A stretch of 64,000 nucleotides of DNA from ZC4RG20 sp964553875 (GTDB lineage: Bacteria > Pseudomonadota > Gammaproteobacteria > Steroidobacterales > Rariloculaceae). The notes below the pieces were generated by a model, which ran no database searches, was not told the DNA's origin, and was given only the letters and a program-made list of their open reading frames with translations. Positions 9,164-17,385 of the stretch are shown in pieces. Location of the stretch: positions 16,457-80,456 of the forward strand of contig CAZKNH010000003.1 in the NCBI GenBank assembly GCA_964553875.1. Direction: 5' to 3'. Every line of letters begins with the position of its first letter. Position 1 is the first letter of the stretch. Both the position numbers and the translations under genes were made by a program.

Positions 9164-10626
9164 ATCAGCACGACGTCGAACTGGTCGGGCGCATACATCG
9201 CTTCGCTCTGCAGCCTGATCGGCTTGCCGGTCAGTGCCTCGAGCTCGGCCACGCTCGCGGATTCCTCGTCGAGCAGCCGCTCGATCACGTCGGGTCTCGC
9301 GAGCACGAGGAGCTCCTGGAAATCGAACTGCCGGTGCTGACGCAGGATCTCGCGGAAGATCTCGTAGCAGACCGTCTCCGGCGACTTGACGAAGCCCCTG
9401 CCTTCACAGCTCGGGCACGGCTGGCAGAGCACGTGCTCCAGGCTCTCGCGGTTCCGCTTACGGGTCATCTCGACGAGGCCGAGCGGCGAGATGCTCATGA
9501 TCTGCGTCTTCGCGTGGTCGTGCGCGAGCCGCGCGGTCAGCGTCTGCAGGACCTGATGCCGGTGCTCCTCCTCGGCCATGTCGATGAAGTCGATGATGAT
9601 GATTCCGCCCAAGTTCCTGAGGCGCAGCTGCCGCGCGATCACGACCGCCGCTTCGAGGTTCGTGCGGAAGATCGTTTCCTCGAGGTTGCGGTGACCGACG
9701 TACGCGCCGGTGTTCACGTCGATCGTCGTCATCGCCTCGGTCTGATCGAAGATCACGTAGCCGCCGGACTTGAGCGGGACCTTGCGATTCAGCGCCCGGT
9801 CGATCTCGTCCTCGATGTTGTAGAGGTCGAACAGCGGCCTGTCCTCGGAGTAGAGCTCGATCTTCGGCGCGAGGTGCGGCATGAAGCGCTCGGCGAATTC
9901 CTTCATGCGCGTGAATTCCTCGGCCGAGTCGACGCGCACGCGCTCGACCTCGGGGCCGAAAAGATCGCGCAGCACTCTGAGCGGCAGCGCGAGGTCCTCG
10001 TAGACGAGCTCGCCCGGCCCCGCCTTTGCCGCCGCCTCCTCGATCGCCTCCCACAGCTTCTGCAGGAACAGCATGTCGGCGCGAAGCGCCTCGAGCGACG
10101 CACCCTCCGCCGCGGTGCGGACGATGTAGCCGGCCCTGGTCGGCGTCGTGATGATCGCGTCCATCAGGAAGCGCAGCCGCTCCCGCTCGGCTTCGTCCTC
10201 GATCCTCGCCGAGATGCCGATGCCGCTGCCCTTCGGCAGCATCACGAGGTAACGCGACGGAATCGTGATGTGCGTCGTGAGCCGCGCGCCCTTCGTGCCG
10301 AGCGGATCCTTCAGCACCTGCACGAGCAGCTGCCCGCCCTCCGTCACGAGGTCGCGGATGTTCAACTCGCCGTTGCGTGCGCCGAGCGCGGTCGCGGATT
10401 CGTTCACGATGTCGGAGGCGTGCAGGAACGCCGTGCGCTCGAGCCCGATGTCGATGAACGCGGCCTGCATGCCGGGCAGCACGCGTGACACCCGGCCTTT
10501 GTAGATGTTGCTGATCAGCCCGCGACGGCTTGCGCGCTCGATGACGATCTCCTGCAGCATGCCGTTCTCGACGAGCGCCGCCCGGACTTCGCGCGGCGTG
10601 ACGTTGACGAGAATCTCCTGCTTCAC
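9160..10626 (-). CDS. rng: Ribonuclease G
   Basis: A 488-residue RNase E/G-family endoribonuclease that matures 16S rRNA and degrades mRNA. The sequence shows the S1-containing opening (LISNIYKGRVSRVLPGMQAAFIDIGLERTAFLHASD), the DNase I-like catalytic Asp region (TIDVNTGAYVG and IIIIDFIDM) and the zinc-link motif CPSCEGRG. Its length is that of RNase G, without RNase E's C-terminal scaffold. GTG 10626 is chosen: it overlaps the maf stop as GTGA and gives the normal family N-terminus (KQEILVNVTPREVRAAL); longer frames upstream run into maf. Confidence 0.95.
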   Translation of the reverse strand: MKQEILVNVTPREVRAALVENGMLQEIVIERASRRGLISNIYKGRVSRVLPGMQAAFIDIGLERTAFLHASDIVNESATALGARNGELNIRDLVTEGGQLLVQVLKDPLGTKGARLTTHITIPSRYLVMLPKGSGIGISARIEDEAERERLRFLMDAIITTPTRAGYIVRTAAEGASLEALRADMLFLQKLWEAIEEAAAKAGPGELVYEDLALPLRVLRDLFGPEVERVRVDSAEEFTRMKEFAERFMPHLAPKIELYSEDRPLFDLYNIEDEIDRALNRKVPLKSGGYVIFDQTEAMTTIDVNTGAYVGHRNLEETIFRTNLEAAVVIARQLRLRNLGGIIIIDFIDMAEEEHRHQVLQTLTARLAHDHAKTQIMSISPLGLVEMTRKRNRESLEHVLCQPCPSCEGRGFVKSPETVCYEIFREILRQHRQFDFQELLVLARPDVIERLLDEESASVAELEALTGKPIRLQSEAMYAPDQFDVVLM

Positions 10627-11228
10627 GTTCGCGCCTGGCCCTTCGACCACCAGACGGGCACTCCGGCCCGCGCGAGGAGGAGCGCCGTCTCGCAAAGCGG
10701 CAGACCCATCACGCCCGAGTAGCTCCCCGAAAGATGCTCGACGAAGATCGCGCCGAACCCCTGGATGCCGTAGCCGCCGGCCTTGTCGAACGGCTCGCCC
10801 GTCGCACAGTACGCCCGCCGCTCGGCGTCGGTCGTCGTCCGAAATCTCACTTCGCTCACGCTGACGACGCTCGAGATGCCGGCCTCGACGCGCAGCGCGA
10901 CCGCGGTCAGCACGCGGTGCGTGCGGCCGGACAGCGCCTCGAGCATCGCGAGCGCTTCGTCCGGGGCCTGCGGCTTACCGAGGACCCGCCCGTCGAGCAC
11001 GACCGTCGTGTCGGCGGCGAGAACCGGCCGGCGCGCTCCCGACGTCTCGGCCCAGACTGCCTCCGCCTTCGCCTCGGCGATGCGACGCACGTACGCGTCG
11101 GGCGGCTCGCCTTCTTCCGGCGTCTCGTCCACGTCGGGCACGCGCACGTCGAACTCGACGCCGATCTGCGTAAGCAGCGCCCGCCGCCGCGGGGAGGCCG
11201 AGGCAAGGTAGAGGAAATCGTCGCGCAT
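10623..11228 (-). CDS. maf: Maf/YhdE-family nucleoside triphosphate pyrophosphatase
   Basis: A 201-residue Maf protein. LASASPRRRALL is the nucleotide-binding opening, DVDETP the conserved acidic loop, and AADTTVVLDGRVLGKP the catalytic Asp segment; EPFDKAGGYGIQG fits the YhdE (dTTP/UTP pyrophosphatase) branch, which hydrolyses non-canonical or excess pyrimidine triphosphates. It is coupled to rng by a GTGA overlap. The first ATG is only eight bases from a TATAGT hexamer, raising the possibility of a very short leader. Confidence 0.92.
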   Translation of the reverse strand: MRDDFLYLASASPRRRALLTQIGVEFDVRVPDVDETPEEGEPPDAYVRRIAEAKAEAVWAETSGARRPVLAADTTVVLDGRVLGKPQAPDEALAMLEALSGRTHRVLTAVALRVEAGISSVVSVSEVRFRTTTDAERRAYCATGEPFDKAGGYGIQGFGAIFVEHLSGSYSGVMGLPLCETALLLARAGVPVWWSKGQART

Positions 11229-11235
11229 TCAAGCC

Positions 11236-11241
11236 ACTATA
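11236..11241 (-). promoter_or_regulatory. Possible -10 element in front of maf
   Basis: The minus strand reads TATAGT at 11241-11236, a 5/6 match to TATAAT, with no good -35 box at 16-18 bases. Transcription would begin at or next to the maf ATG (11228), giving a leaderless or nearly leaderless message. It lies just past a hairpin that could end the cysS-rlmH transcript. Confidence 0.3.
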
Positions 11242-11290
11242 CGAATTGACCGGCGCCCGGCATAGTCCGGTCCAAAGAAAAGTGCGCGTG

Positions 11291-11310
11291 CGGCAACGCA
11301 ACCGTTGCCG
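11291..11310 (-). terminator. Hairpin between rlmH and maf
   Basis: CGGCAACG (11291-11298) and CGTTGCCG (11303-11310) form a perfect 8-bp stem with a 4-base loop. On the minus strand a T-rich stretch (ACTTTTCTTTGG) follows after about nine bases. It lies 10 bases past the rlmH stop and may partly terminate the upstream operon. Confidence 0.5.
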
Positions 11311-11320
11311 AACTCGCGCC

Positions 11321-11791
11321 TCACGCGCGGTGATACGGGTGCCCTTCGAGAACCGTGACCGCCCGATAGAGCGCTTCGGCGACGACGATCCGGACGAGCC
11401 CGTGCGGCAGCGTCAGCCGCGAAAGCGCCCACGACGCTTCGGCCCGCTCGATGCAGCGGCGCGCGAGCCCGTCCGGGCCGCCGACGAGGAAGCATACCGG
11501 GGCGCCGGTTTCCCGATAGCGGCGCAGCCTCTCCGCGAGCTCGACGGTGCTCCAGAGCTCCCCGCGCTCGTCGAGCGCGACGACGCGCGCGTCACGGGGA
11601 ACGGCCGCGAGCAGCCGATCGCCTTCCTGCTCGATGGCCTTCTCGACCGGGACGGACGGCGTCCGCCGCGCGAGCGGCAGCTCGACGAGCTCGAGCTTGA
11701 GCGGCGCGCGGAACCGTTTTGCGTACTCGAGCCAGCCGTCGTCGACCCAGCGCGGCTGGCGGCTCGAGACGGTCAGAACGACGAGCCTCAT
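11321..11791 (-). CDS. rlmH: 23S rRNA (pseudouridine-1915-N3)-methyltransferase RlmH
   Basis: A 156-residue SPOUT methyltransferase that modifies pseudouridine 1915 in helix 69 of 23S rRNA. Recognisable are the opening MRLVVLTVSSRQPRWVDDG, the SAM-binding knot CFLVGGPDGL and the C-terminal LPHGLVRIVVAEALYRA with terminal HPYHRA, the exact family ending. Length equals E. coli RlmH (155). It follows rsfS by 89 bases, as in many proteobacteria. Confidence 0.95.
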   Translation of the reverse strand: MRLVVLTVSSRQPRWVDDGWLEYAKRFRAPLKLELVELPLARRTPSVPVEKAIEQEGDRLLAAVPRDARVVALDERGELWSTVELAERLRRYRETGAPVCFLVGGPDGLARRCIERAEASWALSRLTLPHGLVRIVVAEALYRAVTVLEGHPYHRA

Positions 11792-11880
11792 CGGAGCCTG
11801 CTCGAGCGCCCACGCATACGCGCCCGCCGCGGTGAGCGAGCCGCGTTCACGTGCTGCGCTTGCGCGTCAGCCGGCGCCGC

Positions 11881-12255
11881 TCACGCGAGCCCGGCGCTTT
11901 CGTCGCGGGCCGAGATGTCCCACAGATTCTCGATGTTGTAGAACTCGCGGACGCGCGGCAGCATCACGTGAACGATCGCATCCGCGAGGTCGACGAGCAC
12001 CCACTCGCCGGCCTCCTGCCCCTCCACACCGAGCGGCTCGATGCCGGCCTCCTCGCAACGCTCGAGCAGGGCGTCGGCGATCGCGCGCACGTGCCGGTCC
12101 GAGCGGCCGCTCGCGATGATCATGTGGTCCGTCACGGTCGTGAGGTGCCTGACGTCCAGGTCCGTGACGCGCTCGGCCTTCATGTCGTCGAGCGTGTCGA
12201 GGATCAACCGGACGAGCCTGTCATCCCTCTCCGTCTTCCGTTTCCTTTTCGGCAT
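11881..12255 (-). CDS. rsfS: Ribosomal silencing factor RsfS
   Basis: A 124-residue RsfS (Iojap/DUF143) protein that binds uL14 and blocks subunit joining when nutrients are short. Diagnostic blocks are LDVRHLTTVTDHMIIASGRSDRH and GVEGQEAGEWVLVDLADAIVHVM followed by FYNIENLW. The N-terminal MPKRKRKTERDD is a short basic extension. The start at 12255 lies 35 bases inside the end of nadD; no later start keeps the conserved N-terminal helix, so the overlap is probably real. Confidence 0.93.
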   Translation of the reverse strand: MPKRKRKTERDDRLVRLILDTLDDMKAERVTDLDVRHLTTVTDHMIIASGRSDRHVRAIADALLERCEEAGIEPLGVEGQEAGEWVLVDLADAIVHVMLPRVREFYNIENLWDISARDESAGLA

Positions 12256-12910
12256 AGCACTCCGTATCGAAGATGATGCGTCTCACCGCATCGGGGACCA
12301 GGTAGCGCGGGTCTCTGCCCGCACGAATCGCGGCCCGCAGGCCGCTCGCGGAGATGTCGAGCTGCGTCACGGGCTCGACGTGGATCCGTCCCGTGCGCGC
12401 GGCCGCGAGATCCCCCGCATCCGTCGTCCGGCGCTCGCGCACGAGCCGGCCGAGCTCGCCGTCGTCCGGCAGCCGCGCACCCGGCCGCTCCGCGACGACG
12501 ACGTGCGCGAGCTCGAGAACGTCTTGCCAACGGTGCCACCCAGGCAGGCCCGCGAACGCGTCCATGCCGAGCAGCAGGCAAAGCGTCGCGTCCGGGAAGT
12601 CGAGACGGAGGCTTTCGAGCGTGTCGACGGTGTACGACGGGCCGGAGCGGTCGAGCTCGCGCCGGTCGACGACGAACCGCGGCTCGTCCGCCACCGCGGC
12701 CTCGAGCATCGCAAGACGCAGGCCCGCCGGCGTCCGCGGGGCCGCACGATGCGGCGGACGCGCGGCAGGGATGAACCGGACCTCGCTCAAGCCCGTTCGC
12801 TCGAGCAGCTCGAGCGCGATCCGCAGGTGACCGAAGTGGACCGGATCGAACGTGCCGCCGAACACTCCGACGAGGCCGCTCGCGACCCGGTTTCGATTCT
12901 CGTGGGTCAC
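12221..12910 (-). CDS. nadD: Nicotinate-nucleotide adenylyltransferase NadD
   Basis: A 229-residue NadD, which makes deamido-NAD from nicotinate mononucleotide and ATP. GVFGGTFDPVHFGHLR carries the GGTFDPxHxGH nucleotidyl-transfer signature; FIPAARPPHR and the C-terminal DISASGLRAAIRAGRDPRYLVP (ISST/R-like loop) confirm it. GTG 12910 is chosen because it overlaps the holA stop (GTGA); the longer frame upstream is antisense noise through holA. The gene order holA-nadD-rsfS-rlmH is standard. Confidence 0.95.
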   Translation of the reverse strand: MTHENRNRVASGLVGVFGGTFDPVHFGHLRIALELLERTGLSEVRFIPAARPPHRAAPRTPAGLRLAMLEAAVADEPRFVVDRRELDRSGPSYTVDTLESLRLDFPDATLCLLLGMDAFAGLPGWHRWQDVLELAHVVVAERPGARLPDDGELGRLVRERRTTDAGDLAAARTGRIHVEPVTQLDISASGLRAAIRAGRDPRYLVPDAVRRIIFDTECYAEKETEDGEG

Positions 12911-13941
12911 GCGGCGCGCGGACGTGGGACGCGGTCGGGACGGAGCATGCCGAGCACGAGCCGGATCACGGCGTCCCACGGGGGGAGACCCGGCGCGCCC
13001 TTCACGACGGCGTCGAGCTCGACGGCCTCGCGGAGCAGCGCCGCGAGGCGCTCCCCGTCGTAGCGCCTGAGCGCGCGCTCGAGCAGCGCGCGACGCTTCG
13101 GCCAGACGCGATGGCGTGCGAAGACGCCGTCGAGCCGCTGCCCGCTCGTCGCGGCGAAATTCAGGGCCGTCAGCAAGGCGAGCTCCCGTCCAAGCGCCCA
13201 GGATACCAGAACCGGTTCTACGCCCTCCGCGCGGAGCCCGTAGAGCACGCGGATCGCACGCGGCGCGTCGCCCGCGAGCACCGCGTCGGTCAGCCGGAAC
13301 ACGTCGAAGCGGGCGCTGTCCGCGACGGACTCGAGCACTTCGGCCTCGTCGACGGTGCCGCCCCGCGCGAGGAGCGCAAGTTTCAGGAGCTCCTGATCCG
13401 CCGCAAGCAGATGACCCTCGACGCGGTCGGCGAGGAGCTCCGCGGCGGCCGGCGTCAGCTGCACGCGGTAGCGCGCCGCGCGCTCGCGAATCCACTGCGG
13501 GAGCTCCGCGCGCTCGATCGGACGGATCTCGACGACGACGCCGGCGTCGTCGAGCGCCTTGACCCATTGCGAGCTCGCCGCGGCGGAATCGAGCCGTGCG
13601 GCGATCGCGACGATCAAAAGCCGATCGGGATCCGGCCGCGCCGCAAGCTCGCGGAGCACGCGTGCGCCGGCATCGCCCGGGCGCGGCGTCGGCAGTCGGA
13701 GCTCGAGGATCCGGCGCGGCGAGAATAGCGACAGGTTGTCTGCACCGGTCAGCAGCTCGTCCCAGTGGAAGCTCCTGTCCGTCACGTGGAGCTCGCGCGT
13801 CTCGAAGCCGTCGCGGCGCGCCGCAGCGCGGATCGCGTCGAGCGCATCCGCGACGAGGAGCGGCTCATCGCCGGCCACGAGATAGACCGGCGCAAGCCGG
13901 CCCTCGAGATGACGCGGGAGCGAGCGAAGCTGGACCTTCAA
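12907..13941 (-). CDS. holA: DNA polymerase III delta subunit HolA
   Basis: A 344-residue clamp-loader delta subunit. LAPVYLVAGDEPLLVADALDAIR is the conserved N-terminal block, and ARFDVFRLTDAVLAGD with the GWALGRELALL-like segment marks the middle and C-terminal domains. TTG 13941 is the best start: it gives the family N-terminus (KVQLRSLPRHLEGRL) and has GGTGA seven bases upstream; the frame extends upstream only through non-homologous sequence. It couples to nadD by GTGA. Confidence 0.92.
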   Translation of the reverse strand: MKVQLRSLPRHLEGRLAPVYLVAGDEPLLVADALDAIRAAARRDGFETRELHVTDRSFHWDELLTGADNLSLFSPRRILELRLPTPRPGDAGARVLRELAARPDPDRLLIVAIAARLDSAAASSQWVKALDDAGVVVEIRPIERAELPQWIRERAARYRVQLTPAAAELLADRVEGHLLAADQELLKLALLARGGTVDEAEVLESVADSARFDVFRLTDAVLAGDAPRAIRVLYGLRAEGVEPVLVSWALGRELALLTALNFAATSGQRLDGVFARHRVWPKRRALLERALRRYDGERLAALLREAVELDAVVKGAPGLPPWDAVIRLVLGMLRPDRVPRPRAA

Positions 13942-13967
13942 ATCGGAATCACCGGCGCGGGTACGCG

Positions 13968-14231
13968 CTACTCCGAAAGCTGCGACAGCTCGATGCCCTC
14001 CTCCTCGAGGAGCACCGGGATGCCGTCGCGAACCGGATAGGCGAGCTTGCCATCGCGCGTCATCAGCCACTGCGGTGCGGGCTCGGTCACGGGATGACCG
14101 CCGCGGTTACGGAGCTTGCGCGCCTCGATCGACGCGTTCACGCGCTCGGTGCGGTTCGCCGGCATCACTTGCAGCGGCAGCCGCGTGACCGGGCAGCAAA
14201 TGATGTCGAGCAACGCGGGATCAAAGCTCAC
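13968..14231 (-). CDS. Trm112/YcaR-family small protein
   Basis: An 87-residue Trm112-like protein. The opening FDPALLDIICCPVTRLPLQ and closing KLAYPVRDGIPVLLEEEGIEL match the YcaR/Trm112 family, which includes methyltransferase activators and zinc-binding proteins usually found beside lpxK/kdsB. The usual CxxC pair is reduced (CCPVT), so zinc binding is doubtful. GTG 14231 overlaps the yidD stop (GTGA). Its place between yidD and holA is unusual. Confidence 0.85.
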   Translation of the reverse strand: MSFDPALLDIICCPVTRLPLQVMPANRTERVNASIEARKLRNRGGHPVTEPAPQWLMTRDGKLAYPVRDGIPVLLEEEGIELSQLSE

Positions 14232-14584
14232 GTCAGGGGCCTCCTCGAAGAATCGATCCGCTCGACGGGCTCCGGCACGGGATCGTACCCCGAGCCGGCC
14301 CACGGGTGACAGCGGCCGATGCGCGCGGCAGCGAGCCACCCGCCGCGCAACGGTCCGAAGCGCTCGATGGCCTCGAGCGCATAGGCGCTGCAAGTCGGGA
14401 TGTAGCGGCATCGCGTCCCGAGCCACGGCGACAGCGCGACGCGGTACACGCGGATCGCGCCGATCAGAACGCGAGCGGCGAGCCGCGACGCGCCGGCCGC
14501 AGCGCGCGCGGCGACGCGCGGCGGGCCCAAGCCGGAGTGCGGTGCCGCACGTGCCACGAGGTCTTCGGTCCGCGGCGTGCTCAC
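14228..14584 (-). CDS. yidD: Membrane protein insertion efficiency factor YidD
   Basis: A 118-residue YidD protein, an amphipathic inner-membrane-associated factor that helps YidC insert proteins. The core IGAIRVYRVALSPWLGTRCRYIPTCSAYALEAIERFG and the RCHPWAGSGYDPVP ending are diagnostic. About 35 N-terminal residues precede the core and have no counterpart in short YidDs. GTG 14584 overlaps the cysS stop (GTGA). YidD normally lies between rnpA and yidC; here it is coupled to cysS instead. Confidence 0.93.
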   Translation of the reverse strand: MSTPRTEDLVARAAPHSGLGPPRVAARAAAGASRLAARVLIGAIRVYRVALSPWLGTRCRYIPTCSAYALEAIERFGPLRGGWLAAARIGRCHPWAGSGYDPVPEPVERIDSSRRPLT

Positions 14585-15975
14585 CGGATCCTCCGCCAAC
14601 GCGAGCCGCCGGCGACGTCCTCGATGACGATGCCGGCACGCGCGAGCTCGTCGCGAATCGCGTCGGCCTCGGCGAACTGCCGCGCCTTGCGCAGCGCATC
14701 CCGGCGTGCGACGAGCGCCTCGATCTCGGCCTCATCGGGGCCCGCGGCCCCGCGCGCCGCGCTGCCCTCGAACCAGGCCCTCGGCGCGCGCTCGAGGAGC
14801 CCGAGGAGCGCCGCGCCCGCACGAAGCGAGCCCGCGAGCGCGCGCTTCTCGGACGCGCTCTCGGTGCGGTTCGCCGCGCGCGCGACCGCGAGCAGCTCCG
14901 CGATCGCGAGCGGCGTGTTGAGGTCGTCCTCGAGGGCGGCGACGACCGCGGCCGGCAGCTCGTCCGATGGAGCGTCGGTTGCATCCTCGTCGAAGCCGGC
15001 GTCGCGCAGCACGCCGTACATTCGATCGAGCTTCTGCGCGGATTCGGCAACGAGCTGAGGTGTCCACTCGAGCGGCTGTCGGTAGTGCGCGGAGAGGAGC
15101 GCGAGGCGCAGCACTTCGCCGTCGTGCTCGGCGAGCAGGTCGCGGACGCGCAGGATGTTGCCCGTCGACTTCGCCATCTTCTCGCTGCCCATGTTCACGA
15201 GCCCGTTGTGCAGCCAGTAACGGGCGAAGCGCGCGCCGTCGTGGACGCACGTGCTTTGGGCGATCTCGTTCTCGTGATGCGGGAACACGAGATCCTGCCC
15301 GCCGCCGTGGATGTCGATCGTCTCGCCGAGGTGCGTCTCGGCCATCGTCGAGCACTCGATGTGCCACCCGGGGCGCCCACGGCCCCACGGGCTGTCCCAG
15401 CCGACGGTCGACGCATCCGACGGCTTCCACAGCACGAAGTCGACCGGGTCGCGCTTGTACGGCGCGACCTCGACGCGGGCGCCCGCGATCATGTCCTCGA
15501 GCGACCGCCTCGAGAGCTTCCCGTAGTCGGGGAACGTCGCGACCGAGAACAGCACGTGCCCTTCCGCCTCGTACGCATGCCCGCGCTCGATCAGGCGCTC
15601 GATGAAGCCGATGATCTCGGGGATGTGATCCGTGACCCGCGGCTCGACGTCCGGCGCGCGGACCCCGAGCGCCGCCATGTCGTCGTGGAACGCGGCGATG
15701 TAGCGCGCGGTCAGCACGCCGATCTCGACGCCTTCCTGCCGCGCGGCGGCATTGATCTTGTCGTCGACGTCCGTGAGATTCCGGGCGTACACGAGGCCGT
15801 ACGAGCGGCGCAAGAGCCGCGCGAGGACGTCGAAGACGACCGCCGGGCGCGCATTGCCGATGTGCACGTAGCTGTACACCGTCGGGCCGCAGACGTACAT
15901 CGTCGTCCGGGCGGGATCGCCGGGCTCGAAGCGTTCCTTGCTGCGGGTCAACGTGTTGTGCACATGGAGCGCCAT
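14581..15975 (-). CDS. cysS: Cysteinyl-tRNA synthetase
   Basis: A 464-residue class I synthetase charging tRNA-Cys. The zinc-binding YVCGPTVYSYVHIGNAR contains the HIGH-type motif (HIGN), and the second ATP motif reads KMAKS rather than KMSKS (SEKMAKSTGN). GWHIECSTM and GGQDLVFPHHENE supply further zinc and active-site residues. Length matches E. coli (461). It heads a minus-strand run continuing through yidD, Trm112 and holA with overlapping or closely spaced genes. Confidence 0.96.
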   Translation of the reverse strand: MALHVHNTLTRSKERFEPGDPARTTMYVCGPTVYSYVHIGNARPAVVFDVLARLLRRSYGLVYARNLTDVDDKINAAARQEGVEIGVLTARYIAAFHDDMAALGVRAPDVEPRVTDHIPEIIGFIERLIERGHAYEAEGHVLFSVATFPDYGKLSRRSLEDMIAGARVEVAPYKRDPVDFVLWKPSDASTVGWDSPWGRGRPGWHIECSTMAETHLGETIDIHGGGQDLVFPHHENEIAQSTCVHDGARFARYWLHNGLVNMGSEKMAKSTGNILRVRDLLAEHDGEVLRLALLSAHYRQPLEWTPQLVAESAQKLDRMYGVLRDAGFDEDATDAPSDELPAAVVAALEDDLNTPLAIAELLAVARAANRTESASEKRALAGSLRAGAALLGLLERAPRAWFEGSAARGAAGPDEAEIEALVARRDALRKARQFAEADAIRDELARAGIVIEDVAGGSRWRRIR

Positions 15976-16089
15976 GACGGTCTTCCGCTGCTCGTTGGAT
16001 GATCCTCAAGGCCGGTCGGAGCACGGTCCTGACCGCACCGGGAAGCCGTCTATGATACCAAGCGGTGCCGATGCCCGGCCGCTACGGGC

Positions 16090-16095
16090 TATAAT
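16090..16095 (+). promoter_or_regulatory. hisI: -10 box of a likely hisI promoter
   Basis: A perfect TATAAT at 16090-16095, about 30 bases upstream of hisI. A convincing -35 is not seen at 16-18 bases. A second weak candidate, CTGACC (16029-16034) with TATGAT (16051-16056) 16 bases later, lies further upstream in the same cysS/hisI divergent gap. Confidence 0.5.
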
Positions 16096-16125
16096 TCCTG
16101 TCTTCCCCTGAAGCATCCGGACCCA

Positions 16126-16602
16126 ATGCCCATGTCGAAGAAGTTCGCCGCCCGCGTCACCGTCGAGCAGGTCGAGGAAGGCGTCGAGCTCGCGCCGAAG
16201 TTCGACGAGCGCGGCCTGATCCCGGCCGTCACGACCGATTACAAGACCGGCGAGCTGCTGATGCACGGCTACATGAACGCCGAAGCGCTCGAGCGCACGA
16301 TCGAGACCGGCGAGGCGCACTACTGGAGCCGCAGCCGCCAGGCACTGTGGCACAAGGGGGCGACGAGCGGGCTCATCCAGCGCGTCCGCGAGCTTCTGAT
16401 CGACGACGATCAGGATTGCGTGTGGCTGCGCGTCGAAGTCGAGGGCGGCGCGAGCTGCCACGTCGGTTACCGCTCGTGCTTCTATCGACGCGTGCCGATC
16501 GGTCCGGCCGACGGACCCATCCGGCTCGAGTTCACGGAGCGCGAGAAGGTCTTCGACCCGAAAGAGGTCTACGGCGACGCGCCGAACCCGACCCAGCTGT
16601 AA
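16126..16602 (+). CDS. hisI: Phosphoribosyl-AMP cyclohydrolase HisI
   Basis: A 158-residue monofunctional HisI, which opens the adenine ring of phosphoribosyl-AMP, the third step of histidine synthesis. AVTTDYKTGELLMHGYMNAEAL, ETGEAHYWSRSRQALWHKGATSG and the metal-site DDDQDCVW...GGASCHVGYRSCFYR are diagnostic. There is no fused HisE domain. ATG 16126 is followed two codons later by another ATG (16132). No other his genes are nearby, so it stands alone beside the divergent cysS. Confidence 0.94.
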   Translation: MPMSKKFAARVTVEQVEEGVELAPKFDERGLIPAVTTDYKTGELLMHGYMNAEALERTIETGEAHYWSRSRQALWHKGATSGLIQRVRELLIDDDQDCVWLRVEVEGGASCHVGYRSCFYRRVPIGPADGPIRLEFTEREKVFDPKEVYGDAPNPTQL

Positions 16603-16604
16603 AG

Positions 16605-16836
16605 GAAATCGGGGTCAGAGCCCGTTTTCCGCGGAATCCCGGGCGGAAAATCCGGGCGAGCCGCCGGAACCCGTCTCAGCAATTTGGGGCAGAGCCTTCT
16701 TCGCTGCCCTGGGTTCTCGAGAGCAAAGGCGGCCACGATATCTCTGGCGCCAGCGTCGGCTCCGCCCCCGGCTCCAACGCCGGAAAAAACGACTCTGAGC
16801 TCCGATCCTGTGAAAAAGGGCTCTGACCCCGATTTC
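16605..16836. repeat. REP-like inverted pair after hisI
   Basis: A perfect 19-base inverted repeat, GAAATCGGGGTCAGAGCCC at 16605-16623 against its complement at 16818-16836, encloses about 194 bases of noncoding sequence. Degenerate extra copies lie inside (TTGGGGCAGAGCC at 16684-16696) and just outside (GCCCCTGATTTC at 16840-16851). It fills the 250-base gap between the convergent hisI and HExxH genes. No open frame with coding character was seen inside. Confidence 0.8.
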
Positions 16837-16852
16837 ACTGCCCCTGATTTCG

Positions 16853-17347
16853 TCACTGCCGCAGGCGCCACGTGACGCGGTCGGCCGCATCGATCAGCCC
16901 GTGCTCGAGGAGCCACGCGCGCGCAAAGCGTGCGTCGCCGCGCCACCACGCACCCGCCGAGCCTTCCCGGAAGCTGTAACCCCACGCGTCCATATCGGCG
17001 AGCGCCTTGTCCCGCCCGAAACCGGGCAGCCAATCGGCCAACAGGACCTGCAGGTAGCAGACCGCGCATTCCTCGAGCGCCGTGCCGCCCGCGTCCTTCA
17101 CGAGCCCGCGGCGCCGGTCCGGGCTCATGCAGACGTAGTGGCCGAGCTCGTGCAGCAGCGAATGGGCCGGGGTGTCGCCGCGCACGTAGACGCGGTTGCC
17201 CTCGAGCCCGGCCTCCGGCGCGCCCCAGTACGAGTACGGGATCGGCTCGCCGTCCGGCACGAGCACGAGACGCGCACCGTACCTCGACACGCAGTCGAGG
17301 ACCGCCTCGCGCGGCAGCGCTCTCAGCTCCGTGACTTCGGGCGTCAC
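16853..17347 (-). CDS. Unknown protein with HExxH zinc-protease-like motif
   Basis: A predicted protein of about 164 residues with no family I can name. The segment HSLLHELGHYVCMSPDRR contains HExxH, and ALEECAVCY about 25 residues later supplies a possible third metal ligand (Glu), an arrangement seen in gluzincin-type proteases. A Cys-rich stretch and an aromatic C-terminal half follow. The start is uncertain: GTG 17347 is the first plausible codon after the lptE stop (17386), but the frame stays open upstream inside lptE. It shares the lptE strand, so co-expression is likely. Protease activity is an inference from the motif. Confidence 0.7.
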   Translation of the reverse strand: MTPEVTELRALPREAVLDCVSRYGARLVLVPDGEPIPYSYWGAPEAGLEGNRVYVRGDTPAHSLLHELGHYVCMSPDRRRGLVKDAGGTALEECAVCYLQVLLADWLPGFGRDKALADMDAWGYSFREGSAGAWWRGDARFARAWLLEHGLIDAADRVTWRLRQ

Positions 17348-17385
17348 GTCAGGTCGACTGGGAGCAACGCACGGCGGACCCGATA

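Noticed and set aside
7007..9340. 777-codon plus-strand frame
   Set aside because: Antisense shadow of yhdP; composition is driven by the high third-base GC of the real gene.
11792..11880. tRNA gene in the rsfS-rlmH gap
   Set aside because: No cloverleaf or T-loop sequence (GGTTCRA) could be recognised; nor elsewhere in the window.
16605..16836. CRISPR array or small gene in the hisI downstream gap
   Set aside because: Repeats are inverted rather than evenly spaced direct repeats, and no coding frame with a ribosome site is present.
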